From the NCBI GenBank assembly GCA_036924285.1, contig JAYKYS010000007.1, positions 12,214,001-12,278,000 of the forward strand: a DNA stretch of 64,000 bases, given 5' to 3'. Shown piece by piece: positions 12,471-22,643 of this stretch (position 1 is the first letter of the stretch; each line of letters opens with the position of its first letter). The notes below the pieces were generated by a model. It saw nothing but the letters and a program-made list of their open reading frames with translations. It did not search any database and was not told the DNA's origin. This DNA is from Asterella californica (Eukaryota > Streptophyta > Marchantiopsida > Marchantiales > Aytoniaceae). A program made the translations under genes and the position numbers.

Positions 12471-12635
12471 AAGGGCACGGGAAACTTTTGTCAATCTGTT
12501 ATTTATCCATCGAGTCGGTTTAGCAATGGCGAAGGAAGCAGTGTGATGTTTTACAGTGAAGGAGTCTGCTTTACAGAGGTAGCTGTGTACTTTTATTTAA
12601 AAAAGAGTCAGTTCTGAAAGAAGAGTTTTGTACGT

Positions 12636-12725
12636 AAGGACAGTAGGGGGGCAGCTTAAGCTGGGGGCCTGCTTGTGATAAGCGACTGTGCTTATAAGGA
12701 CAGCAGGGGGGCAGCTTAAGCTGGG
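12636..12725 (+). repeat. two copies of a 30-bp motif at 60-bp spacing
   Basis: The motif at 12636-12665 recurs at 12696-12725 with one mismatch. It contains AGGGGGGCAGCTTAAGCTGG, whose core CAGCTTAAGCTG is a perfect 12-bp palindrome. A related AAGCTGsCC...CCTAGCTT pattern lies at about 11700-11775. Confidence 0.75.
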
Positions 12726-13739
12726 CCCTTAGCCTTTAGGTCAAGTACCTGCGACGGCTGAAGATCGGGACACACTTTTTTGAGGAGATTTTTTTACAGA
12801 GAGCTGGGAGCTGAAGCGCAAGGAGAAGCTTGAAGGCTGGGGGAGATCAATTTTTCCAGAGAGAACTGAATTGAGGATTTGGGTGATCGTGACAGAGGGA
12901 CGGACAAGTATTTGGGGGACTGAGAGCAGTTTGGAGGCAGAATTTCTTCTGATCGGACAGGAGGCAGTTTTATTCAGGAGATCGTTTTGATAATCTGCAA
13001 GGGACTCTTGATTGACGTTGGATTAAATTCTTGATAATTTTCAGTTGAGAGGTTGACGCAGAGAGGAGATTAAGAGTTTGGTGTCCGAATTTCACCTATT
13101 AGGCTTGAGTTGAGGTGAATTTGGTGGAAAAAGAGCATTATTTGAGCGGAGTAGGAGGACTGAGACTGAGAAGGTCAGGTTTTTCTGAGAAATTTCAGTG
13201 TTGAAGCTGTCGTTGGAGAGGATACAAGGCGTTGGAGTTTCAGATCTTCATCAGTTGAAGGTTCTGGAGAGAAATCTGCTGGAGAAAAGACCAGTTGAGT
13301 GGGAATTGGCCGTTTTGCATCTGCGGTGATCAACGTAAGGAGCTGAGTAGAGATAGGTTGTAAATTGATATATGTGGAGGACTATTGGGTGTGCTTGGAA
13401 GAGAAATAAAGCATCGTGAGTTCAGTATTCTCCTATCTGTTGTGTCTGAAGGTGGATCTGTCTCCTGAGACTTGAGACTTGATCTGTTGATTAGTAAGTG
13501 ATCTATAGTCATAGTCACTGTGAGCGTCTCCAGCTGTTGCGATCTCTTGCTTGGCTCTTGTCTTGGTATACAATCTCTGCTTCTATCTCGCGATCTATCA
13601 CAGCCAGAAGGCTCGCCCTTCCTAAGAAGGACTCTCCTCGACAACGAAGTAGCTGTCTTTTGGAAGACTAGTTTCGTCTTCTGAGAAGTAGAAGCTAGAC
13701 TGTGGGCACTTGAGAAGGACTGAGCCTTCAGCTCACAGT

Positions 13740-14407
13740 ATGTCGATGCATCCTCAAGGGTTGGTGTTACCCGCAGCGGAGTTGGCCGAGACCACACCCT
13801 TCCTCAAGGAGTTGGGTCTCGACTTCTTCCTGTGGGATTGGAATCTCGTCGACCATGGTCTTCTGGAGGAGGTTTGGGCAGCCTTACCACCTCACAACCG
13901 TGTATCTGCGAAGGTAGGAGTAGCTCGAGGAAGACCATCTTCCTGGACTGAAGATTGGTGGCGCAGGGCCTTCCACAGGCCAGAATCCGAGGACCGAGGT
14001 TATTGGCTCGAGAAGAAGATCCTACCCAGAATCGTGAGTGAGTGGCATGTGCCTGGAAGCACAACTTGCCTCTTCATGGAAGACATGCAGGGAAGGAACG
14101 GATGGAAAGTAGAGTCTTACCGAAGCCGAAGAAGCGACTTCTGGCGAAGCTGTTTCTGCATCTCTTTCCCAAGGAGAAAGCGCAGAAGACGAGGTACCTT
14201 GGAGATCATGATGTGGAGTTCCTGGAAGCAGTGTGCGATGAAGGAGTGCCCGTCAACTGGGGCTCGTTCTTCCACATATATGTACAGGCGGAGCTAGCGT
14301 ACTTAGGTACCCCGGCAGGAGGACACTTGACACCTTTCCTCTGTTACTTGTACGTAGCCATGAGAGATCTCATGGAAGATCAGTTGGTGAAGTATGGGCC
14401 AACATGA
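13740..14407 (+). pseudogene. C1 first protein segment, gag-like of unknown family, frameshifted
   Basis: From the ATG at 13740 (MSMHPQGLVLPAAELAETT) the frame runs about 125 codons. It includes a Trp-rich stretch (WTEDWWRRAFHRP) and a motif LEKKILPRIVSEWHVPGS. Near 14115-14130 the sensible reading moves to another frame: LLAKLFLHLFPKEKAQKTRY, then DVEFLEAVCDEGVPVNWGS, ending in a stop at 14405. The composition looks like a folded protein. It recalls gag-like N-terminal domains of some plant retroelements, but I recognise no catalytic motif and do not assign a family. The frame change may be a mutation or an intron; I could not settle this. It precedes the coiled-coil segment in the same orientation and is absent from C2. 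Confidence 0.45.
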
Positions 14408-14718
14408 CAACATGAGACGAAGGAGGAGACCTCGGAGGAAGACGACCGAGCAGCAGCGATGACTCCCTCTCCCACTCTGATGTCGCAGCTGAGACTCGGC
14501 ACTCATCAGAAGACGCTTCTGATGAGGAAAGACGACTCCAGTGGATCGGAAGACGCCACGCCTCCGAGGAAGATGGGTCCTAGAAGTGTACCACCTCCCT
14601 CATTCATTCGGAATCGGAGTCTGACTCGCATGAAGAGCCGCTGAGTATCCGACCGGAGCAGAAGACCGCTTCTGCCACACCAGGGAGTCTTCCGAAGACT
14701 CTAGAAGACGAAAGATGG

Positions 14719-15497
14719 ATGGATACTCCTACTACGATGCGAGAGAGCGCAATGAAGAGGACCGCTTCTACCATGGGGAGAGATCTTCCACCCCGGAAGA
14801 TGAGAAGAATAGCTTCTTCCCGTGTGCAGAAGCCGAAGACCATAGTGGTGGAAGAGGCATCCTTGCTAGAAGATAAGGTCGACACCTCCGATCGGATTAT
14901 GGAGATGAACTTGTCTTCCGCGGGAAGAAGACTGGAAGAATTCAGCGCCTTCTTCCACCTAGAGATCCAACCAGCTATGGAGTTGCTGGAGAAGAGAGCG
15001 AAGGCTCAGGAGAAGCCCTTACAGCCTGGATTCGGTCTGCGCACCTTGATGCGTCAGGAAGAAGGCCAGAAGAAGACAGAAGCGCTGGAAGCTAGTCTCC
15101 GCACCACGAAGAAGCTCGCGATGAGGTACAAGATGGAAGCAGCCGCTTCTGCCAAGGAGCTGACCCAACTGAAGAAGAGCAACCAGGAGTTGCAGGCGCG
15201 TTTACAGCAGCGCGACCAAGAGGTTCTCCGAGTGCGGGGGAAGATCATCGCTCTCGCAGAGGAGAAGATGACATGGAAGACGCAACGGGAAGCCGCAGAA
15301 GCGCGAGTTGCAGCCGAGAAGATGCAGCGGGAAGCAGCGGAAGCTCGTGCGCAAAAGATGCTAGCACAGTCGGTGGAAGCGCTTCGGAAGAAGTTCAACT
15401 TCACCGCAGGTAGGAAGTTGCTTACCTTGGCTAGAGAGTGGGACGATGAGTCCAAGGCGATGTTGGTAGAGTGCAAGGAGAGTATGTTCCGGTACTT
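14719..15497 (+). pseudogene. C1 coiled-coil protein, first part (split by gypsy-1)
   Basis: An open frame from the ATG at 14719, rich in Lys, Glu, Arg, Gln and Ala. From about residue 110 it has long heptad-like stretches (SNQELQARLQQRDQEVLRV, REAAEARVAAEKMQREAAEA), a clear coiled coil. The reading reaches ...ESMFRY at 15497, where gypsy-1 begins; the same protein continues at 33798 (LDRQIEGVKTLYGL) after the second copy of the ACTT target duplication at 33794-33797. The homologue in C2 runs through the same point without interruption. It resembles no enzyme; a structural or nucleic-acid-binding role in the element is only a guess. Confidence 0.75.
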
Positions 15498-15899
15498 TGT
15501 CGTGCGCATACACATCGCTACACAACATACATCGCTGTCAGAGATACACCACACATACACATAACACATGGACGATGTCATACACATACACAAGTGTACC
15601 ACAATTAATCTGAATACAGAGATTACCATCTCCAACACCACAACAAGGACTACTCACAAATGGTCAAGCCAAACCCACTCTAAACGCGAAGAGAATCCGG
15701 GTTACACTCAACTAGACTATCCACCATAGCCTGGAGCTTGAAGGCTCAACTCAAAGAACTAAGACCTCCAAGCCCTACTTGCGAAGTTTACCCCTAGTGG
15801 GCTCTCTCTCCAACTCGCCCTAACGGCACTAACGGCCTTACCGGGAGGCGTCACTTTGCACTCGGTCAACCTAGCCGAGGTGCCCAAACTGACGTGATA
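15498..15899 (-). repeat. 3' LTR of gypsy-1 (108-bp unit plus 294-bp core)
   Basis: The core at 15606-15899 matches the 5' LTR at 33496-33793 closely over about 290 bp. Outside it lies a 108-bp unit (15498-15605) that the 5' LTR lacks. The same 108-bp unit recurs just inside the core at 15902-16009. On the minus strand the stretch starts TATCACGTCAG (TGTCACGTCAG in the other LTR) and ends GCGCACGACA. Confidence 0.8.
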
Positions 15900-15901
15900 G
15901 C

Positions 15902-16009
15902 TGTCGTGCGCATACACATCGCTACACAACATACATCGTTGTCAGAGGTACACCACACATACACATAACACATGGACGATGTCATACACATACACAAGTG
16001 TACCACAAT
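15902..16009 (-). repeat. second copy of 108-bp unit, inside the 3' LTR core
   Basis: Direct repeat of 15498-15605 with about two mismatches, so the left end of gypsy-1 reads unit-core-unit. It directly adjoins the polypurine tract. See the finding on LTR asymmetry. Confidence 0.85.
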
Positions 16010-16021
16010 CGCCCCCCTAAC
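16010..16021 (-). other. polypurine tract of gypsy-1
   Basis: On the minus strand this reads GTTAGGGGGGCG, immediately before TATTGTGG-like 3' LTR sequence (ATTGTGGTACAC). It is the usual plus-strand priming site in LTR elements. Its position suggests the 108-bp unit belongs to the 3' LTR. Confidence 0.65.
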
Positions 16022-16180
16022 TGGCGGTTAGGTCCCTCTAACTCCAGATAGCTCCATATCCCAACTACGTGATACACACCTTCATGGGTGCAAGGATCAA
16101 GAGGCCGGGTGCTACATTGCCCCATCGTTAGTCGCCTGTCTGCAATCCATACCACGCAAAGATCTAATCGACTATCTCCG

Positions 16181-17443
16181 CTATATACATCGAGGACAAA
16201 CCCACCGTCCAGTAGGAACTACACTGAGAGGTGGAGTCAAACATGACATGTGTCAACCTCTCGAACAACCATCACACACCAACATACGGGCTGCTCCACC
16301 AGCAGACCCACACAACATACACCTCAAGCCCGGGCGTACAACTGCTAAGCTTGGGTCAACAGTACCATCAATGTTGGGAAGATGACATGGCGCGCAATTA
16401 CGCACATGGTCCTTCCACACAACACCATCACGGCCCTCTAACATGAGTACTCCAGAAGGTAACACCTCACGCACTCGTAAAATAGTGTGCCCTGCGGTCA
16501 CGTCCAACGTCGTCGGTGCAGTCTGCTGTAGATAGATATAATCGCCAGGATGAAACCTGCGAATCGACGGCCGATAACCTCCTCCTCGGATAGTCGCATA
16601 CCGCAACGTGTCTCTATGCTGGGCAATCGCTAGGTTCTCAAAAGCCATAGGCATAACTCTCCGAAATGTCTCTGCTCGTTGAGAACATGCTCTCACCCAC
16701 ATATCCGGGTCATCAAGGTCCAGCACCTCAGCAGAATCACGACGAATGGCCGAAGGTAGATCTGGATCTCGGCCATACAATAAGAAATACGGTGAGAAGG
16801 AAGCCAAAGACGCTTGTCGGCTAAAACGGTAGCCCATAGCCAACCATGGTAACTGCACATCCCAGTCTCCCAAGTGGCCCTTCTGCAAGCCATACTTGCG
16901 CAATCCTCTCTTCACCGTCTGAATTACCCTCTCCGCCAAACCATCCGCCTCAGGATGATCTCGAGATGTAGTCCGATGATCAATCAGCGCCTGATCACAC
17001 AAGGCCTGAAACTCACCAAGGAACTCTGTACCTTGGTCTGTCAGCACTTCAGCTGGTGCTCCGAAACGACTCAGCACTCGATCTAAGAACGCGTACGCCG
17101 TCCCTTCACTCGCCTTGTCTGGTAATGCCACCAACTCAATCCACTTGGAGAAGTGCTCCACCATCACCAACACATACCGGTGGTGACGTACGGTCAACGG
17201 TAAGAGTCCCGCAAAATCCAAACTCCAACGGTAACCCAACCCCATAATCGGTAAGGGGTGTAACTGTGGAGTAGGAGCATTAAACGATGCTCGTACTCGA
17301 TCACAAACCACACATCGTGCGACAAACTGTTGCACATCGATGTGCATACCACGCCACCAATACTGTCCTTGGAGTAAGCTATGTGTACGCTTCACTCCAA
17401 AATGTCTCAACTCCTCATGGGCATGTTGTACTAACTGTGCCCT
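16181..17443 (-). pseudogene. gypsy-1 integrase with C-terminal PHD finger
   Basis: In frame with the reverse transcriptase, from which it is separated by one TAG (17444-17446). The zinc-binding region ends CVVCDRV; the catalytic core shows DFAGLLPL, TDQGTEF and DGLAERVIQTVKRG (the DDE triad). The C-terminal domain has GDYIYLQQ. It then ends in a PHD finger: CMLCGSAGGAARMLVCDGC, then His and Cys in HMSCL, a TPPL turn, and WVCPRC. This gives C-X2-C-X11-C-X2-C-X4-H-X2-C...C-X2-C, the complete C4HC3 set. A TGA at 16253-16255 sits where the PHD consensus has an aromatic residue, truncating the finger; the frame then stays open to a stop at 16181-16183. In known proteins PHD fingers read histone H3 tails, so a targeting role is inferred. 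Confidence 0.88.
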
Positions 17444-19275
17444 CTAGGATGGATGTGGCACTATCCGTACCCTCCCATCACCCCACACTCGAAGTACATG
17501 TCGTCCTTCTCGTCGAAATCTCTTCGCTCGTTGAAGAACACGATCTCGCTCCTTGGCACTTACTGTGCCTACTACCACACCAGTACGTAGATACTTCATC
17601 ACGGTCACATCATCATGGATATCCCGCTGATCTGGAACACCATCTCCACCCTCAGGATCTGGAGACTCGTCATCTACTCTCTGACCAGAGAAAGATACGA
17701 CTTGGCCCTCCATACTAGAGTTCATGGCCAACACACAAAGAAAGGCAGATGCATGCCACCCTGGCACTATCTCCTCATCAACCTCGTCATGCCAGCGAGC
17801 CCCAGTCTGGTCCTGCTGACTCGTGCATGGGTTGCGACTCAACCCATCGGCATCTAGGTTTGCGACTCCAGGTCTATGTACTACCTGGAAGTCATACTCC
17901 TGGAAGATCAGAGCCCATCGTGCAAGCTTTCTTGTAAGCTTGTCGGACTCCATCAACCACTTGAGCGGTTGGTGATCAATGATGAGAGTAAAGGGGTTCC
18001 CAAACAGATAACATCGAAAGTGTGCAACAGCCCACACTGCCGCCAAACACTCTCCCTCATACGAACTATACCTCGCCTCCGCTGAATTATTGGAGCGACT
18101 GGCATACGCCACCACGAACTCCTTTTTCTCATCATCATGCTGAGTCAGCACTGCTCCAAGTCCCAACATACTCCAATCGATGTGCAGTTGGAAAGGACAC
18201 CCCCTAACGGGTCTCCTCAAGATGGGAGCAGATGTCAACCTATCCTTGAGCTCTACAAAAGCTCGCTCCTGCTCATCTCCCCACTGCCACTCCTGGTCCA
18301 CCTTCATCAGCTTGATCAACGGCTTCGCAATTGCACTAAATCCCTTCACGTACCGACGATAAAAGTTCACCAAACCAACAAATGCCCGAACTCGACTCAC
18401 ATCTGTGGGGCGCGGGATACGTGCAATAGCCTCAACCTTCGTCTGTTGAACACCCAATCCACCTGGATAGATGGTGTGGCCCAGATACTCTACCAACTCC
18501 TGGAAGAACTTACACTTCCCAGGGTGTAACTTCAACCCATGAGCTCTCAACCGCTCAAACACATCCCGTAAGTGTCTCTCGTGCTCCTCCACTGTAGCAC
18601 TATAGACTAAGATGTCGTCGATATAACATCTGACAAAATCCAATCCTGCTAGGATTCTGTCCATCACCCTTTGGAACTCAGCAGGGGCGTTCTTCAACCC
18701 AAATGGTAAGAACCGCCACTGATACAAACAATCCTTGCCGTGAGAGTCAATTCCCCAGAATGCTGTCTTGGACTTATCTTCTTCTCTCACTGGCAACTGA
18801 TGATACCTTGCTCGAAGATCCAAAGTACTGAAGACCTTCACATGCCCCACTGCATCAAAGATCTCCTCAGGTGTCGGCATGGCATACTTATCGGACTTCG
18901 TCTGCCGATTGATAGGACGATAGTCCCCACACATCCGTCTATCTGTGTAGTTGCCATACATATCCTTCTTGGTTGGCATAACTGTGGCAGATGCATACTC
19001 TCCATGCGACATCTCCACCAACCCACCTCCAACAAGTCTTGAGTCCGACTCTGGATCAAGGCTCTCTCCATGTCACTGTACCTGTAAGGACATCGAAAGA
19101 TTGGCGTGTCATTAGCCAAGTCGATCCGTATACCAGGTCCTTTCAAGGTACCCAAATCCTTCATACTGAAGGCAAAACAATTCCTGTAGCTCTTCAGGAA
19201 TCTTTGGACTCTTCGTCTCTCCTCTCCTATAAGCTTGGGTCCAATCTCTGGCTCCCAAGTATCCTCTGTCACCAT
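17444..19275 (-). pseudogene. gypsy-1 reverse transcriptase and RNase H
   Basis: The N-terminal part lies at 19275-19020 (FSMKDLGTLKGPGIRIDL, typical pre-RT spacer) and shifts frame near 19020. From 19021 the frame is open: MCGDYRPIN, STLDLRARYHQLPV, FLPFGLKNAPAEFQ, and the catalytic YIDDILVY box near 18610. RNase H follows: LHIDWSMLGLGAVLTQ (DWS where DAS is usual), YASRSNNSAEARYSSYEGE, HQPLKWL and ANLDADGLSR. It ends at a TAG (17444-17446), after which integrase continues in the same frame. Role in the family: synthesis of cDNA and removal of template RNA. Two lesions are visible, a frameshift at the start and the terminal TAG. Confidence 0.93.
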
Positions 19276-19305
19276 GCTAGAGGTAGAAGACGAAGTCGTT
19301 GACTG

Positions 19306-20525
19306 CTATCTTGCAGCCTCTGGAGCAGTTTCCTTCTGCTCACCACCAACAACCTCCACCGCTACTGTGTGTAAAACTTCTGCAGTTCTAGCTGCAAACT
19401 CCACACTCTCTCCTATGACATCCCATGATGTCCAAGGATGACGAACTCCACGTGCCTCGCCCCCAGTCTTTGCCTCCACCGACCCGGTAGACAAAGAGCT
19501 CAAGAGTGCTCGAGCAGTAACACCCGTCGATCGCATCCGACGCTGCTCAGCCAATCCAAGGCTAACAATCCATGTCAAGCAATTCAAGTCCATTGCTTGA
19601 CCCAATACTTGACGACGTGAAGCCTCCGACACCGAAGCTACTGCCGTCGTACCCGTAGTGAAACCCATCGCTCGCTCTCTCTCCTCGGCATTGGGCTCCA
19701 CCAACTGCCGTAATTGAGCATCCCACACAAGCCCAGGTCCTCCATCTCTGTAAGCATGTGACGCTGGAAAGCTTACCAAAGTGGGTAATGCTACCATGGG
19801 CCGTCCCACTAGGTTCACCACTGCCATGGGTGACCTATCGACGACTCTCACTACTTGAGATCGTCGTCCTGCATCCAAGATGCTATCAACCGTGAGGTGC
19901 GCTGGTCGTCTCACTCCATCGTGTGCGCGCTTAAGCACCTCTCTCGGTAACAAGTTCGTCCACCACAACCGTGGACGATGTGCACGAGATCCCACTCTCG
20001 CTGCATCCAACAACACTGCTGGTCCAACCCAAGACCGTACTTGGTGCACACTCGCCATCATCTGTGTACGAGCATCACCCAACAAAGGAACGTTCTCCAA
20101 GATGTACGCTGGAGAATCCACCTGATGCATCTGGAGATGTCGTAGGATCCGTAACATCTCTCAGAACATCCTAGATCGCGGGTCATGTAAACCCTGACCT
20201 CTCCTTGCACGCGTGTGACCTTGACATGGCCATCCGGCTATCACCAAGTGAATGGTGCCCACAAACGTGAGATCCTGCGCCCCCAGCAGCGAAATATCCG
20301 CCGGTAATGCTTGCTGGTATCCTCTAACAGCTGATATGGGCAACAACTCATGATATTCTGCACCAAACGTGCCACATGTCGCAATGAGATGCGTCTCGTA
20401 ATCTCATCTCTCTCCACATACAAGTATCGCTGTACTTGTATACCTGCCTGCAATACCGCAGCCAAACCTGTGCTGATCCCTCCAAACAGCTCCAGCACAC
20501 ATACACCTTCCTCTGGATACTGCCA
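19306..20525 (-). pseudogene. gypsy-1 DNMT3-like DNA cytosine-5 methyltransferase domain
   Basis: All major motifs are present in linear order. Motif I is VLELFGGISTG (AdoMet binding) and motif II YVERDE. Motif IV is AGWPCQGHTRA, with the catalytic Cys of PCQ. Motif VI is YILENVPLLGD (the ENV triad). Motif VIII is SRAHRPRLWWTN. Motifs IX and X are EERERAMGF and RRQVLGQAMDL. The unpermuted order excludes the DRM type, and the GIQVxRY and AHRxR signatures favour DNMT3-like enzymes. Two lesions are visible: a frameshift near 20365 between motifs II and IV, and a TGA at 20161-20163 where a Trp is likely. The domain is fused downstream of protease and upstream of reverse transcriptase. Inferred role: 5-methylation of cytosine, perhaps of the element's own copies. 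Confidence 0.92.
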
Positions 20526-21842
20526 CACAATGGGAGTCGTATCCAACGATGATAAGGTCACAGGGCCAGTAGCAGGAACAACCCTTTGTTCCTCTACTGG
20601 TGGTACAAAAGCTTCACTCCAAGCCTGCTGCACCAACTGATCAGCATACTGCTGCAACTCTCCACTCGAACTCCAGAGTGGAACATCCAAGGCAGATGGT
20701 ACTAACGTAGACATGCTAGGCATGTCCTCCACCTCCTCATAGATCGGAGTATCCTCCGCATGGGCATTACCCTCCAACAACTCGTCCGGCCAAGTGATGA
20801 TCGAACTAAACCCTGCAACGGATGCCATCGTTCCTGGTGTAGGCTCCGTCGTCCCAACTCTAGCACTGAACCGCACTGGTAAGCGGCTCACTCGTCCCTC
20901 ACCGGACTGCCAACCTGGTCTGTAAGATGCTGTCTCTGCCCAATAGTCAATCACGAACCCCATAGGGTACAACACAGCACCTCCCACCAATACATCATAA
21001 GACTCTGCGGCTGTAACGATGGCCTTGGCCTTCACCATAGAGCCATCCGTGGGGTGATCTGGCCGAACTCTCACCGTCAACATCTCACGTGTCATGTGCA
21101 GAGCCGTACCTCCTGATCCCCCTAGAGATGTCTGCATTTGGAATGGACATCTCTCTATCTCGGACTTCTTCAGACCCAAACCAATACACGCCGCCTTTCT
21201 CAACATCAACGGTTGGGCTCCAGAGTCTAACAAGACCTTCTGGGGTCGATACACTTTCCTTGAAGGTGCCACCAAACAGAAGATATCACTTCTGTTGTCC
21301 AACAACACCACACCTGGTGCCAAACTAGCACGGTCAATCGCCGGCCTAGCTGGTAACTCATCTAACCTAGCAGCCGCCGCTTGCCAAGTACCACTGGTAG
21401 CTATCCTGATCCTCGACTCCATGGACACGTCTACCGCCTCTCGCTGAACTACTTCAGCACTAGAGGTAACTACATCCTCGCTCTCACTGAGCGTGGCCGC
21501 CAACTGGAACACTGGAGCCAAGTTGACTCCCAATGCCCTCATATCCGTGGCTGAGAATAGTGGGGCTCGCAAAACTGCTGTAGCCGCCCCCAACATCGGG
21601 TTCAATGTCGCATCCACAGACGTCGAAGGTGGACTCACATCACACCCACTCCTGGATGTCGATGCCTCCAACTCTACTGCACCATCGGTAGGTCGTTTAG
21701 GAACCATAGATGTGGTCCTCAACGCCTCCGATAACGTGAACGACTGGGGAAGCCTAGCTTGTCTACCAGCCTCCCCGCGTTGTGGATCCAACTCCACTGA
21801 CGCACCTCGTGGCTCAGAGGTACGTACTGCACCTCTAGTCAC
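20526..21842 (-). pseudogene. gypsy-1 aspartic protease and linkers
   Basis: Open from 21842 in one frame that continues into methyltransferase motif I. The first about 170 residues are Ser/Thr/Ala-rich linker. The protease active site is VLLDSGAQPLML, followed by AAESYDVLVGGAVLYPMGF, the usual second-half signature. A further linker of about 150 residues, acidic (IYEEVEDMPS), separates protease from methyltransferase. This first segment is intact here. Role in the family: cleavage of the gag-pol polyprotein. Confidence 0.88.
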
Positions 21843-21854
21843 TGCCGCAGATGC

Positions 21855-22643
21855 CTAAATCTGCGCCACACCAGCCATGAAGTCGAAGTCACCTCCTTCT
21901 CCTCCATAAGACGTGGAAGCTTCTGTTCCACCTGATCTCCGCTGAGCCATAGCCATACTAGCTATCCTCTGCTCCAACAGCTCAATCCGAGTAGCCATAC
22001 CTGCTTCTGACGTCGTAGCAAGCGGTGGACCGACCGGTCCTCTCCCAGGTGCTGGACCTCTACCTCCAGCTCGACCACCACGGCCTCCCTGAGCTCCTCC
22101 GCCTCGTCCACGATCAGCCTTCCCTTGCCGCAACTCGGGATGGAGATCAAAACAGCGGTCACTACTGTGACCAGGTCGTCCGCAATGCTCACATTGCCTA
22201 GGTACTGCTGGAGACGTCCCTGATGTCCTTGACGTCTCATAACCTCTCCTCTGTGGACAGTCCCTCTGCTGATGAGGACCATCACACGTCCAGCAAGGAC
22301 CCGCTTGCTGCTGACTAGAGAAGGACAGCATGGACTTCTGCCCACCAGATCCTCCTACACCTCCCTGCGATCGTGACTGCTCTGCACGATCCTTACCACC
22401 ACCACCACCACCACGCTGTTGCGTAGCCTGTGATCCTCGAGAAGAGGTGGTCGCTCCATGTGGTGTCTCCTTGCTGAACCCAGCAACCACCACCCTCTCC
22501 TCCACCATGTTGAGCTCAATTCGTTCAGCCAGACTAAAGACAACTGCCAACGTCGGAGCGGTATCTCTAAGAAGAGTAGCATCTCTAACTCTCCTACGCA
22601 GCTCTCGGTCTAGTATCCCATACCAGAACTGGACTGCCTGTGC
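21855..22643 (-). pseudogene. gypsy-1 gag, second part (two zinc knuckles)
   Basis: Continues gag after the nested gypsy-2: QAVQFWYGILDRELRRRVRD is the end of the capsid-like domain. Gly/Arg-rich sequence follows with two knuckles, CWTCDGPHQQRDC (CX2CX3HX4C) and CEHCGRPGHSSDRC (CX2CX4HX4C), then an RGGRGGRAGGRG-type basic tract. It ends with a stop at 21855-21857, thirteen bases before the next frame opens at 21842. Known role: RNA binding and packaging. Confidence 0.88.

Larger units (their letters stand above)
10046..13739 (+). other. long untranslated leader of C1
   Basis: About 3.7 kb without a convincing gene. Frames of 60-188 codons occur on both strands but look like no family and are full of the GAAGAC/GAAGC words that pervade the element. 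Contains the SINE-like insert at 12131-12470 and a 60-bp-period repeat at 12636-12725. Most of this stretch is absent from the shorter copy C2. Confidence 0.5.
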
